Positions 11,179 to 21,700 of a DNA stretch of 64,000 nucleotides are shown one piece after another. Made by a program: the position numbers and the translations under genes. Positions within the stretch are counted from its first letter, which is position 1; every line of letters begins with the position of its first letter. The stretch covers positions 53,296,966 through 53,360,965 of the forward strand of contig OX393576.1 of NCBI GenBank assembly GCA_947652605.1. The letters run 5' to 3'. Below the pieces are notes generated by a model. It searched no databases and was not told the origin of the DNA. It was given only the letters and a program-made list of their open reading frames with translations. Origin of the DNA: Elmis aenea. Its lineage: Eukaryota; Arthropoda; Insecta; Coleoptera; Elmidae.

Positions 11179-12495
11179 GGGGAGACCGGGGATAAAAGTA
11201 ACATTTTTTTGTTTTTATTTAATTTCTCATAGATTATTACAAATTTTTTACATCCAAATTGGTTTAATGATAGATTGGACATTTGTCTTGCTTCCAAGAT
11301 ATTTATTTCGTGTGTTTCTTAAAGCAACTGTTAGAAAAAAAAAATTTCTTTAGTAAGACAGCTGTTACTTTCAACCTCAACGTTGGGGCTAAAAGTAACA
11401 ATGATTGGGGTAAGTTGTAACGGCAAAATAATTTACACAGCTCATAAGTAGTGGGTAAATATATTAGTATTCATCAACAAAATTAATATTTTATTCAAAA
11501 ATACACATTAGCAAAATGAAAAAATAAAAAAATATATCTTTGGTACAATGCAAAATGATAAGTGAACAGTATGGCATACGAGGTAAGGGCGGTCCCAAAT
11601 TATTAAACTTATACTGGATCATAATAACTGTTTGTTTTATTTAAAAAAAATCTAACCGCTCTTTAAACTGACCGTTATTCATTAAATCAGTAAAAGAGGG
11701 TCAGGTTAAGTTGGGTTGGTTAAAGCTTTGTTTATATTAAGTTATAAATATTAAGGTAATAGAATAAAAACAATGGCGGCTGGTAGGAAAACCAAAAGTA
11801 CCAGATCTTACCAATTTACATAGGTTTTATAATTTAAAATGCTTTTTAAGAAATGATTTAGCTTTACATACATTTCCATCATTAAACCGATATTATATAC
11901 TGAGTTTTATAATTTAATAATTTGGGACTGCAGTTACCAGGTTTGCCAAGATTATAAGTACATATTTAAAAATGTGAATCAAAAAGATACAACAAACCGG
12001 AAAATTATTCCGACAACTCTTGTATATTCTCATCTACGAAGAAAGCCACCAATTATGTGCTAAGAGTAAACATTTGCAAGTGAAAACATTAATTGGGGTT
12101 GGTTGTAACAATTTGTTACTTTTGACCCCAAGTGTACACAAAAAAAAATTTCAGGGAATCCACAATTAACCACGATTCTAACGTCAAATTGTATTGCATC
12201 CACCAATAGCCAACTAAATTTAGAACAAAATAATATAGGTACTTTTTTGTTCCTATTTTAGAGATCGCCTAAAAGTTACTCGACGGATGAGACAACGCAG
12301 TAACTTTTAGGCGAAAAATAGTGACTCTGGCTGGAAAAAAGCTAGCCTCTATGACAGATGAAAACTAGCAATGTAGGTAGGTAGCTGGATGTAACTTAAC
12401 ATTGCAAAAGCGTTTAGGGCGATATAAAACAAAAATTAAAGAAACTATAGGCACTGTTACAACCTACCCGTGTTACTTTTATCCCCGGTCTCCCC
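11179..12495. mobile_element. 1.3-kb non-autonomous DNA element inside the hAT gene
   Basis: The left tip GGGGAGACCGGGGATAAAAG and a further TAAC are perfectly mirrored at 12472-12495 by GTTACTTTTATCCCCGGTCT and CCCC. TA flanks both sides, consistent with a TA target duplication as in mariner/Tc1 elements. The hAT reading frame stops at the left junction and resumes at the right one, which fixes the ends. The word GTTACTTTT...CCCC recurs inside as subterminal repeats (for example near 11385-11420 and 12095-12130). No transposase was recognised inside. It inserted after the hAT element was already in place. Confidence 0.85.
12253..12321. repeat. Long stem-loop inside the 11.2-12.5 kb element
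   Basis: CGCCTAAAAGTTACT (12266-12280) pairs perfectly with AGTAACTTTTAGGCG (12299-12313) around an 18-base loop. The outer CTATTTT/AAAAATAG adds a few more pairs. The purpose is unknown; it may be a transposase binding structure or a small insertion. Confidence 0.6.
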
Positions 12496-13104
12496 TACTA
12501 AAAATCTGTGAATTTTTTTTTGCAATACCTGGCCAAAACGCGAACGCGGAGAGAATATTTTCCATGATCGGCGGACAGTGGACTAAAGAGAGAAATAAAC
12601 TTAAAATTTCCACTGTACGCGGAATTTTAAAGGTAGTTTATAATTATAAGAACATTTCGTTTATTGATTTTTATAATGAAATAAAAGAAAATAATAAAAT
12701 ACTACACGAAATTAGTAGTGTGAATAAATACAAAAAAAACGAAAGTGAGGATGATGAATAAAAAATGACTACATTTAATTTTTAAATTTTTAAGGTTTTA
12801 TTTTTGTGATTGCATACTGTATTTTGATATATTGCAGTGAATAAATGCATATATATCATTAAAATGTGTTATTACGTGAAACTACACCTTTTCTTTTATT
12901 AATATCTGTTCAATTAATGTTTACGATTGCATTTTCTGACGACAAAAAAACCAAAAAAAAGATACATGTGCGTTTAAGATGATTTTAATTAAAATAGTAA
13001 AGTATTGATACATGATCACAAATACATCCATTGCTAATCACACAGAAAACAAGCTTCTAAACACAGCGACTAACAGAAGTGGTAGTTTACCCCGATGTAT
13101 CCCG

Positions 13105-13390
13105 TTACGGTCAGGTTTTTGCCGCCTTAGTCTGCGTTTACAGTACAAGCGTATTCGCGCGAATGAGCTTCGCGCGTACGCGTCCGTATTCGCGCGACTG
13201 AAACACACCAATGCAAGCATATAAGAGCGGTTACACTACAAGCGAGAATTCGCTCGAAACCACTCTTATGCTTGCATTGGTTTCTTTGATTCGCGCGTAT
13301 ACGGTCGCATACGCGCGAAGCCCATCGCGCGAATACGGCTGTACTGTAACCGCAGCCTTAAGATTTACGGCAAATGTAAGCAGATTAACA
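13105..13390. repeat. CG-rich palindrome of about 280 bp
   Basis: GTTTACAGTACAAGCGTATT with the following CGCGCG words (13134-13200) is answered by AATACGGCTGTACTGTAACC on the right (13330-13350). Inside, CACCAATGCAAGCATA answers TATGCTTGCATTGG and AAGAGCGGTTACACTACAAG answers the AAACCACTCTT side. The centre is AGCGAGAATTCGCTCG near 13248. CGCGCG occurs several times on both arms, in a genome otherwise poor in CpG here. It is probably a recent foldback MITE. Four overlapping open frames here (13012-13435) are artefacts of the palindrome. Confidence 0.75.
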
Positions 13391-13490
13391 GCGAAGTGTG
13401 GAGCACCGAATTGCAAATACGCTACACCGCTGTAACAGCTACGTCGTTACGCCGGTACACCGCTTTTGGTGCGTGCCGAATAGACCCATA

Positions 13491-14566
13491 AGGTTCGATC
13501 ATGTAACAAGGTGTGATAAGCAAATTGAGAGCAGCTCTCTAAAAAACATTTTTAAGAAGTTTCTTGTCATTGTCCGAGAGATGTATAGTAAATTATATAG
13601 TACTTTATGGAATCACTGCAAAACTAATTTCCAACATTTTGTTGTGTTTTTTCCCGATAAATAAACGTACATCAAATGGTTATCTTATGGTAAAAAAAAA
13701 ACTGCAGGGCTAATTAAAACACCAAAATTGAACTTCATTATTGATTGCTTAAGTACTTAGTAATAAACAAGCCTAAAAATTGCGCTTTAGCAATTAAACA
13801 GCACTAACAAACAAGTCAAAAGTTCATGGATCATACTAAAAAAATAGTACTCGTGCACTTATTTTTTTTTTCCTAATCGAGACAATTTTGATAATTGTGG
13901 ATGTTAAAATTTACAAACTGTTATATTTTTTGTACACAGAAGCTTAGGAAAATTTGGACTTGCGTATTTAACAGAAATTTCCATAATTATCAAATGCAGA
14001 TAACTTACAGCACCGCCACAAAACAAAACAAAAATTAACCAAGTGCGACAGAAAATTGCCGTCACACAGTGACTCAGATCCTCTCATTAAGGTCAGGCAG
14101 TAAGACGTCTCCGTAACCATTTCAAATTGTTCATTGAAAGTGGATATTTAGCTGTGAAAAGTATGTACGTCATATTTCACTTACTACTACGTAAGTGCGA
14201 TTTGTTTTCCACGACACGCTTTGATCGTTAAAAGTGGCCAACGAGGTACCTACATATGCCCTTCGATTATCAACGGGCTTACAGCAGCCGTAAACTAGTT
14301 CGTTGTTAAAATATTCCATCTTAGGTGCGAGTGTGTGACGATTATTATCAAAATTGATTGACTGAGCGTTCGTTGAAAAATACATAATCAAAAATTTAGC
14401 GCTTAACCTTTGATCATTGTTTTCATTCGTCTCGCAAATAAACGTCAATGTCAAAGACTTTTTATGACACCGGTCAAACGCAGTCCAAAGTATTATTTTT
14501 GTAAAAGTACATGAACATAAACAGCCTTCAGAGAATTTCACTATTTAGAAACTGTACAGATAATGT
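13491..14566. other. Stretch without a recognised gene
   Basis: Contains a 123-codon minus-strand open frame at 14170-14541 that starts with GTG and ends close to a GTAAGTG donor-like word. Its protein has no recognisable motif and such a length can arise by chance in 64 kb. Nothing else was recognised. Confidence 0.4.
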
Positions 14567-14574
14567 ATTATAGA

Positions 14575-14947
14575 CAGGGCATGAATCGGTTTAAAAAAAC
14601 CGATTAACCGTTATTTTTTGTCCGTAAAAGTGATTTTTTACCGAAACCGAGACCATTATTTTTAATGGCAAAAAACGGTAACCTTTAACCAAAATAATTA
14701 AAAACCTGTTTTTTACCATCTTCTTTAAATAAAAATTTAAAAAAAAAATACAAAATCTGTATTGAATGCGATTAGTCTACCAGAAGTCATTACTGACCGC
14801 TTGATTGTACCTACATAATATACTATAAAATTATAAATAGACAATATCTTTTCATGCTTTGCATTCCATTAAACAAAAACCGTTATAAAAATAAAGTTCT
14901 CGATTTCGTTTAACCGTTAACCAATTTTTTTTCTGTTTCGAGCCCTG
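14575..14947. mobile_element. hAT-type MITE, family C copy A
   Basis: The ends are CAGGGCATGAA at the left and TTCGAGCCCTG at the right. The flanking eight bases ATTATAGA are repeated exactly on both sides (14567-14574 and 14948-14955), the 8-bp duplication of hAT transposition. The interior contains many subterminal words around AACCGGTT, AACCGTTA and TTTTTACCG. No coding sequence was found. A second copy lies in the opposite orientation at 53883-54320 and aligns throughout, including ACAATATCTTTT/AAAAGATATT and the ATACAAAATCTGTATT segment. Confidence 0.9.
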
Positions 14948-14955
14948 ATTATAGA

Positions 14956-15336
14956 TAACTGCCGACCGGTTTAAATAAAAGGTTGAAGCAAAAATGAGAG
15001 AACCTAGAGGGATGTTCAAAATGAACTTTTTAAACTAATCAAAAAATTGTTGCGACAAATAGGTACATTAAATAATCAACCATAAACTTCTACACTATTC
15101 ATATAATTTCAACATTTAATGTTGTAAAAAGTTAGAGAAGCAACGAAAAGACTAAAAAATGTACAAGGAACATTTTGGGAACATTGTGGAATGCGTCAAT
15201 GTACCTTTACAGGAATTTAAATTTAAAAAATAAATGTAGACCTCATCAAATATTTAAAAAAAAGTCAAAAATTAAACAACATTGGGATACTTTTTATATT
15301 TTTCGAAAAAGTTCAAATTCATTAAAATATCTAACC
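14956..15336. other. A+T-rich stretch, nothing recognised
   Basis: No motif or repeat was recognised; the open frame at 15175-15384 has low-complexity, Lys/Asn/Phe-rich content. Confidence 0.5.
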
Positions 15337-15378
15337 TTTAACCTAACTTATAAATTGTTGAAGGTCCGTTGTTTTAAG

Positions 15379-15572
15379 GTTTAGAAATTAAAAACTCTGG
15401 ATTTACAGGACGGTTTTATTGATTTTGGTTAAAAATCCGACGTTTCGCACTTAATGTTTTTAAGGCTTCTTCAAGGGCTGAAAACAAATGTGATTACAAA
15501 TTTCATTTATAAAACTATTCTTAACATGACTTGAAACGATTAAATATAAATAACATAAATTTTAAATACTAG
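15379..15572 (-). repeat. Left inverted terminal repeat of the Penelope-like element
   Basis: It is a near-identical reverse complement of 16709-16902. Read on the minus strand it carries GAAGAAGCC followed by GCGAAACGTCGG, the conserved block discussed for the right arm. Confidence 0.92.
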
Positions 15573-16226
15573 GCAAAAACATTTTTAATACAAAATAATT
15601 ACTTCCTAAAGATCATTAACAAATACCTAATAAATAATAATAATAACATAACAACAACAAACATTTCAAAATCATCAAATCCTGTAAAATTCTACAAAAT
15701 TCCATATGTAAAAATTCTTTCAGAAAATTTATCATCCATTTTAAAACACCATAATATTCAATTAGTGTATAAAAATCAATTTACCCTACAATCAGTGTAT
15801 ACAAAATTAAAAGATCCTACAAATAAAATTTTAAAAAACAATTTAATATATAGCTGCTCTTGTGATCAATGCAATACCATATACATAGGACAGACCAAAC
15901 AAACATTACGAAATAGAATGTATGGTCACAAAAGCGATGTTAAAAAATTGAAAGACAATTTAAATTTGAATAATAATAACAAAAATATTCCAACAACCAC
16001 TAGCTTAACAGAACACATGTTAAATACCAATCACAATTTCAATTTAAATGACGTTAAGATTGTTCACCACGAAGAAAATTTGTTTAAAAGACTTATAGCT
16101 GAAAGTATTTATATTAATGTAAACAAAAATGCATGTAATGACAGATCTGACATTGATAACATATGTCAAAAGACTTACAAATTACTTTTTGATATCTGTA
16201 ACCAAAACAGTTTAATAATTAAATAA
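15573..16226 (+). pseudogene. Penelope-like GIY-YIG endonuclease fragment
   Basis: The frame is open for 217 codons from just after a TAG at 15570-15572 to a TAA at 16224-16226; the first possible start is not a true start, since the real protein would extend upstream into a reverse transcriptase that is not here. From about residue 40 it reads VKFYKIPYVKILSENL and LVYKNQFTL, the linker before the endonuclease. Then come NNLIYSCSCDQCNTIYIGQT (the GIY-YIG strands and a zinc-binding-like CxC..C cluster) and LRNRMYGH with its arginine and histidine. LTEHMLNTNH and a glutamate-containing segment (LIAESIYIN) follow, which fit the later catalytic positions. The endonuclease nicks target DNA for reverse transcription of Penelope-like elements. 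The domain itself looks unbroken although the gene is truncated. Confidence 0.85.
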
Positions 16227-16708
16227 TACATTCCTTTAATAACATTACTCCAAATAATCTTAATTTCAAAAGTAGTTTTCAATAAAATTTAAAGTCGTGT
16301 TAAACCAACTTAGGACATCTACTAATTAATTAAAAAATTATTGGTCCACATAGTTCAGTTTCCCCCCTTTCTGTAAAACTGTTATAAAATGTTACTGGTG
16401 TTGAACCTGACTATTGTACGTAAAATTTTTAAAGTGTTGCTTTTGTGTCTGTCTTTTTTAAAATTTTATGTTATCCGTTTTAATTTACATTTTTACACAT
16501 AAAATCCTTTTAATGAAAAGACTGTTTACATTTTACAATAAATTAGTGCGACTGTATCACTGTTATTTTTGACTTTCGAATTGTTCTACACATTCAAAAA
16601 ACAAATGGTTATGTGCACCATGTTAGCCTTGTCAATTATCAATGAATATTGTTAAAATTGTAAGTATTTTTATTGTATAATTGTTTCAATCTAATTTGTA
16701 ACTTGTAT

Positions 16709-16902
16709 CTAGTATTTAAAATTTATGTTATTTATATTTAATCGTTTCAAGTCATGTTAAGAATAGTTTTATAAATGAAATTTGTAATCACATTTGTTTT
16801 CAGCCCTTGAAGAAGCCTTAAAAACATTAAGTGCGAAACGTCGGATTTTTAACCAAAATCAATAAAACCGTCCTGTAAATCCAGAGTTTTTAATTTCTAA
16901 AC
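16709..16902 (+). repeat. Right inverted terminal repeat of the Penelope-like element
   Basis: Near-perfect inverted copy of 15379-15572. Its inner edge is AGTATTTAAAATTTATG and its outer edge ends TTTCTAAAC, followed by the presumed target duplication. Confidence 0.92.
16801..16844 (+). ncRNA. Degenerate hammerhead-ribozyme-like core
   Basis: The order TTGAAGA, a short hairpin (GCCTT against AAGTGC), then GAAAC and GTC resembles the hammerhead core CUGANGA, stem II, GAAA, NUH. Hammerhead motifs are known from the terminal repeats of other Penelope-like elements. Here the first core base is T and not C, so activity is doubtful. The same block lies inverted in the left arm. Confidence 0.35.
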
Positions 16903-16913
16903 TTTAACCTAAC

Positions 16914-19900
16914 CTTCATTCAATTAGTCAGGTTAAAAGTAACTTAAAGTTTTTATTAAAAAAATAATGAAATTGAAGCTTATCTTGTAAACGCTTCCAT
17001 TTCGGGCTTTTACGCTGTTTTCATTTAAAAATAATGCTAGGATTAACCGGTAAAACCCAACTTTCACCAATTTTCAGGCTTTTACAGTAACATTAATACA
17101 AAAATGTTAAACTTCAGTGTTGATTACTTTACTGGTAGCGCTGGACAAGCGTGTTCGTTTGCCTAGATTTAAAAGCCCATTTAGAATAAGGCAATCAAAT
17201 AATAACGACATTTTTAAAACCCTACACATTTTAACTTTAAGTAGGTATGTAATATATTACGCTACTTTGAAAAAAAAAAACGTGAAAGTGTTTCTTTTAG
17301 GGAAAATCCATAAGTAATTTAATGAATAACCGTGGGTTTCATTATCTGTTGGGTACGTCAATTGTCAAAATATCGAATATATTGCTCTAAATTAAAATTG
17401 CTGGTACTTTTTATTTCCTGAAAATCGTTGCTCCGTCGTGGATTAAGATGTTGCCTAATATTTTGATCAAGCTGACTTGCTCTAAAATTATTGTTGCATT
17501 AAGAGGTATAAAAGTACGTTTCGCAATAAAAATGTATATTTATTCCTCATCCAATGTATATTAAGCTAACTTCATAAAAATATTTTAATAAAAATACACA
17601 ATGAAAAATCACGATCTCGCTGTTTGTTATAAGGTTAACTGATTTTAGAGAATTCCCGTCCCCTTATATCAAATATTAATGTAAGCTTTTAAAGTACGTC
17701 GTCTTCCCTTGAACTGAGGAGTAAAATTATTAAAGTTCTGAAAAAACTTTATGTATCTCTTAACGGTATCCATCAGCTATTCGCATTAAATGTAATTCGT
17801 TCCCGCCTTTGTTCCACTTGCGGCATCTAGTGGCAAAGTGCGCATTCGGTCGAGATGCACTCATTATCGCTAATTAACTCTTTACTCCCTGGTATTACAA
17901 ATGCTAAACTAAACGGATAATTAACGAGCCGCGCCCTTCCAGCCCCGCTAATTTGCTAAATTACTACTTCTAGAATCACGCTCCTATTGTATCTAATCCA
18001 TGTTTGTCTAAATTAAGGCTATACCTCATCTCGATGACAGTAAATTTAGAAGAGCCAGATTCGCAATTATAGACATAATAACATTTCAACGCCACTGTTA
18101 ACAAACCTGAACAAGAACGTGTACTGTAAATAATTAGTCTGAACAGCCACCTCTGTGATGATAAATTATGTATGCAAGCGACACCTTGACTTGACACAGC
18201 TCATAATCCGCGGTTAATCGTTGCCTTCGTTTCCCGCACCCCGCATAACGAGCACGGCTCAAGGATAACTTGATATTCTTGTCTTCACTTGGACACATCC
18301 TCATTAACATATCAGTAGCGGTTGTGTAACGCTCATATGCACCGCGGCAGACGTTTTATATGGCCTGCGCTCATCACGCCGTATTACAGCTTATATAAAT
18401 TCTGTTAAACGTAAAAGGAATTGCAAAATTTAATATGCTTATAGGAATTCAAGCTGTGGCACCGAGAGAACAACACATACGAGCACAGAACGGGCTTGTT
18501 CATCGCTGATGAGCGCGAATACAGATAGAAATTGTCCCAGATAAATGTAAACCATCGACAATGCCTAATTGCAACGAGTGCGTCCGACCTTAACCTGAAT
18601 CGCACCTCGCGGGGGCGATTCGCTGCAAGCCGTCGTCGCCCGGCGCCTTTTCAGTCTTTTGTTCGCCCTCAGACTTCTGAAGGCGCCACACAGACTTTGG
18701 GTTTCAGATTAATGGATCATTTTTCCTCCCTTTCCTTCAACGAAATGCGAATCCTTTCTCTCTTTAGTCATCTGAAGGTACCACCTACTTCGGAAAAAGG
18801 TATAGTTCTAAACGTATAACAAAACTATACCTGTTTCGCTTGAATAGTAGCAAATTTCTTAGTATATCGCACGACGCCGACGTCATTTCAATCCGTAGCG
18901 AGTTGTTAAGACTCGAAACAGCAATAGTAGTAAAACATCGCAAACTATCTTGTTCTCTTCCAAGTTTTCTTCATAAAATCAAACCATTCCGAAATAGAAC
19001 TGATAACTCAATATCTAATCACATTTGGCTGTATCTGACGGCGATAACTTCGCTGACCAACCATTTCGTAGGTCATAACTGGAGATACAAAGGGCAAACG
19101 TCTCTTAATGTGCTACCTTGCCATGCGTCACGACTCCCTTTCGCTAGATAACATATACCGATAACGTTAAACATTTCTCATTGTACAACTCCAATAAAAA
19201 GACGCCGTACTTCAAATTAAATGCATGTACGACTGCCGTTTGTCTTCAAAACGGCCTCGTATAAAAGTAGTGACGTCGAAATCTTCCAACTTATGGGGCG
19301 TTCAATTGTTAAGGGGTGCATATATAGAATTCTGATACCCTTACAATATCCAGCGCGCCAATTCCAACAGAACTCCCTAATTTGAAATTTATATATTACG
19401 TAACCAATCGGTATTCGCGAAAGGAAATATTTCATTGAAAAAGTAAGAACGAACATTTATGTCCGTATGTAAATTTTGTGACCAACAATCAGTTAAACCT
19501 CGTATGTAAATAAAATCAAATAATTCACCGAGGCCTCCGCCGATTTTGGACAACTTATAATAAAACCGAAATGCGTAACATAAATATACATAAAACCCTT
19601 GGATACATTTCTTTTATGCAAAATGTAATAGCTTTGGCCGACAAACCGACGACCGATTTGTTAGACATATCTTAAATAGTTTGGTTTTTCTTCTCATAAC
19701 TCTAACGCAAACAAATCAAGCAGAAAATTTAGACTACATCAATGTTATTGCGAAATTTTCTTTACGTAAACTTTCGCGTTCCGACAAAGAAACAAAACAA
19801 TCTTTTTATTTAATGCAATGTAAAAATTGAGGCGCTTAATAATTATTTACGAATGAACAAATCCTAGTGAATACTCAACAATCAAAGATAATTATAAAAT

Positions 19901-21480
19901 AATAAAGGCAGTTCGAAAAACTTCCATAGAAAAGACAACCGCGAATTAGTACCTAACTCATAATTTGCAAGAATATTACATTACTAACTACGAGACATTT
20001 AAATTTAAAAATGCTTTTTCCTAGAAAATAACAAATTTATTTCGCATTTTTCGAAATGATCGAGTTTTTAAATGGACGTGAAATCACTTTCAGTAAATTT
20101 TTATGTATTTAACAGATTTTGTATTTAATCAAAAATCTTATTAATTTTGAAAGGCAATTACGAGTGTTGTATATAAGAATTTGATCATCTCCAAAGATGA
20201 TCCGCTTAGTTATAATCGATATATCTCGAAAACGGAGCCACTTAGGGACATGGGACTTGCACCAAACAAAAGGTAAATCTTTGCGCAAAGGGAATTGTAC
20301 GCGCAAGGCTGGCTCTAGCGGTGGAGAAGCCCAGAAGAGGCTACAGAATTGCTAGTTTTATATAAAGCTTTAAATACTATGAAATTAGGATTAAGAAATT
20401 ATGACGAATAATGAACTTTGGTGATTCATTTTCATATTTGACACAGTTGTTTAGGTGATCAACAGATTTTATATGTTAATGTGGATCATATCATCTAACG
20501 TTATAGAAAAACTTCCTTCCTATCGGTTGTCTGGAAGCATAAGTTACACAATGTAACAATGTGATATTCTTACGGTAGATTAATTGATCTATTGAGAAAA
20601 GCGAGGGATGAATTAATTTATCATTCAACCAGATTAAAAGGCACTTGCCCTATTTTATTTTTTAATCAAGAAACTTAAATTACGTTTAAAATTTTCGGTT
20701 TTTCACTTGAGCGGTTCAAATTAGATAGTAAAGCAATAAATTGTTCGCGGCTTATATTTAAAAGAGTGCAATTAATCACTGATTTAGAAGAATACGATGA
20801 AAAGATGTTTGCGACGAATTTTTGCTCTAAGTACCGTTCGGAACCATCAGGAATTCATACTGCAGTATTTTTTTTACCATATAAGAAATTCCCTGTTAGC
20901 GCCGAATACAAAAACTCACGAGACAAAATTGATGCTCTCTGGGGGTATTGTAATTTGCACCTACTCATGAAATGTAAGATGGGAGAAAAGAACAGTATTT
21001 TCCTTTTGATGGCAAAAATAATTAATAACTCGTCGAGTTGAGGAGAGCTCGTCTCTCGCTAATCGATGTTCGCACAATCGCCAATGATTAATGATGCACT
21101 TGCCCTGCCGTGTTTTATATTCCCTTGTACGGCCCTAATACCGTAATCTTGCAGCATATATTAGCGGCTTTCACACTTGGCGCCATATGCACCTAGTCAT
21201 TACCTACTTGATGGTTTCATCTTCAACCAATTCCTAAACATCATCACCGATATTAAATCATTACATAAATTGGCCACCAAACACATTGCACAGCTTCCTT
21301 TTCTCTCTTTTTTAAATCAGCCAGTATTTACATTAATCTAGTTCTATTAGAAGAAATTAATTCTATTTCGTACTTGAAATAGCTTTAATTACACTGAAAA
21401 CTTTTGCCTACTATGTCTTATTAAAATGCTTTTGTCCTTGATGGGAGTGTTTTATATTCGCGGAATGAGACAGAAGATAA
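16914..21480. other. Long stretch without recognised mobile elements
   Basis: These 4.5 kb show no transposase motif, no long inverted repeat and no tRNA. It is the quietest part of the window. A 91-codon open frame at 20766-21041 and those at 18532-18819 and 18840-19151 do not resemble known proteins. Mixed-composition segments at 17800-19150 and 21040-21200 could be old single-copy or regulatory DNA. Confidence 0.45.
17820..19150. promoter_or_regulatory. CpG-richer, repeat-free segment, possible regulatory DNA
   Basis: The segment contains words such as CTCGCGGGGGCGATTCGC, CCGTCGTCGCCCGGCGCC, ACCGCGGCAGACG and CCGCGGTTAATCG, which stand out in the A+T-rich window. TAATTA-type homeodomain sites are also present (CTAATTAACT near 17871, GGATAATTAACGAG near 17915). 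No exon or TATA-plus-initiator arrangement can be defended, so this is only a composition-based suggestion. Confidence 0.2.
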
Positions 21481-21574
21481 AAACGGTCGGGCCAAAAATA
21501 TTTTTGCCATCTCACAATAATAAAATAAATATGGAATGGGGATGTGGACAAGAGAAGAAGACATGAAAGAGGCC

Positions 21575-21700
21575 CTGAAGAAACTAGTATGAGAAAATAT
21601 CCAAGATACTTCTAAAAAATGAGCTAAACTGGAGACAAGCGGGAACGCCAGCGAGGGACAGGCGGGGGTTGAGAAATTTCCTACACCTTTACACCTCTTT
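21575..21700 (+). pseudogene. Possible C-terminal tail of a LINE reverse transcriptase
   Basis: In shifting frames the DNA reads YENIQD (one frame), then KNELNWRQAGTPARDRRGLR (another). The pattern W..A...ARDR..LR resembles the very end of the reverse transcriptase polyprotein of RTE- or CR1-like LINEs, as at 23398-23713. The upstream GRPRKTW equivalent is damaged. No reverse transcriptase core is present. This is a weak call. Confidence 0.35.

Larger units (their letters stand above)
10953..12761 (+). pseudogene. hAT transposase C-terminal half, split by another element
   Basis: The frame from 10953 reads LEHIPTWEEIEKCIIFLAAK and onward for about 45 residues, then breaks at a run of A bases near 11087. 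One base removed restores a frame that runs through LVSCLKWVEYFQTNTFEFHS to 11176. Coding resumes at 12498, directly after the inserted element, with LLKICEFFFAIPGQNANAERIFS, then WTKERNKL and an acidic tail ending at 12761. AIPG.NA..ERIFS followed by W.K.RN.L is the hATC dimerisation segment, which holds part of the catalytic core. The N-terminal zinc finger and first catalytic residues are absent, so this is a 5'-truncated, frameshifted and interrupted relic. An AATAAA lies near 12840. The open frame from 12402 to 12497 is the end of the inserted element and not transposase. Confidence 0.87.
10500..13490. mobile_element. Outer GC-rich inverted-end element enclosing a transposon nest
   Basis: The left end contains GCTATTCGGCACCG and CGGTGTACCGTTATAACG (10505-10545). 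The reverse complement of the right end (13440-13490) reads CTATTCGGCACGC and then GCGGTGTACCGGCGTAACG. GCTATTCGGCACCG is also repeated directly at about 10603. A short palindrome (ACGCTGTAAGT and ACTTACAGCGT, 10538-10590) lies inside the left end. The composition differs sharply from the A+T-rich surroundings. Between these ends lie a hAT remnant, its own insertion and the palindrome at 13105-13390. The ends match imperfectly and no target duplication was found, so one single outer element is an inference. Confidence 0.42.
15348..16902 (+). mobile_element. 5'-truncated Penelope-like retroelement with inverted terminal repeats
   Basis: Two 194-bp arms (15379-15572 and 16709-16902) are near-perfect inverted copies. 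They enclose a GIY-YIG endonuclease fragment typical of Penelope-like elements. TTTAACCTAAC occurs at 15337-15347 and again at 16903-16913, immediately after the right arm, and looks like an 11-bp target duplication. If so, the element carries an extra 31 bp (15348-15378) outside the left arm, like the short tail reported for Penelope-like elements. The reverse transcriptase is missing: the open frame begins exactly at the inner edge of the left arm. The high match between the arms points to a fairly young insertion. Confidence 0.82.

Noticed and set aside
12402..12497. N-terminal part of the 119-codon open frame as transposase
   Set aside because: These bases belong to the end of the inserted 1.3-kb element; the hAT coding sequence starts at 12498.
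13012..13435. Four overlapping open frames on both strands
   Set aside because: They arise from the CG-rich palindrome, where the lack of TA-containing stops keeps frames open.
14170..14541. 123-codon minus-strand open frame that ends near a GTAAGTG donor-like word
   Set aside because: No recognisable motif and no acceptor found. With this A+T content, one open frame of about this length is expected by chance in 64 kb.
18532..19151. Two open frames of 95 and 103 codons in the CpG-richer segment
   Set aside because: No start context, no splice sites and no known motif; openness follows from local composition.
20766..21041. 91-codon plus-strand open frame with fairly balanced codons
   Set aside because: I recognise no domain, and no splice or promoter signals support it.
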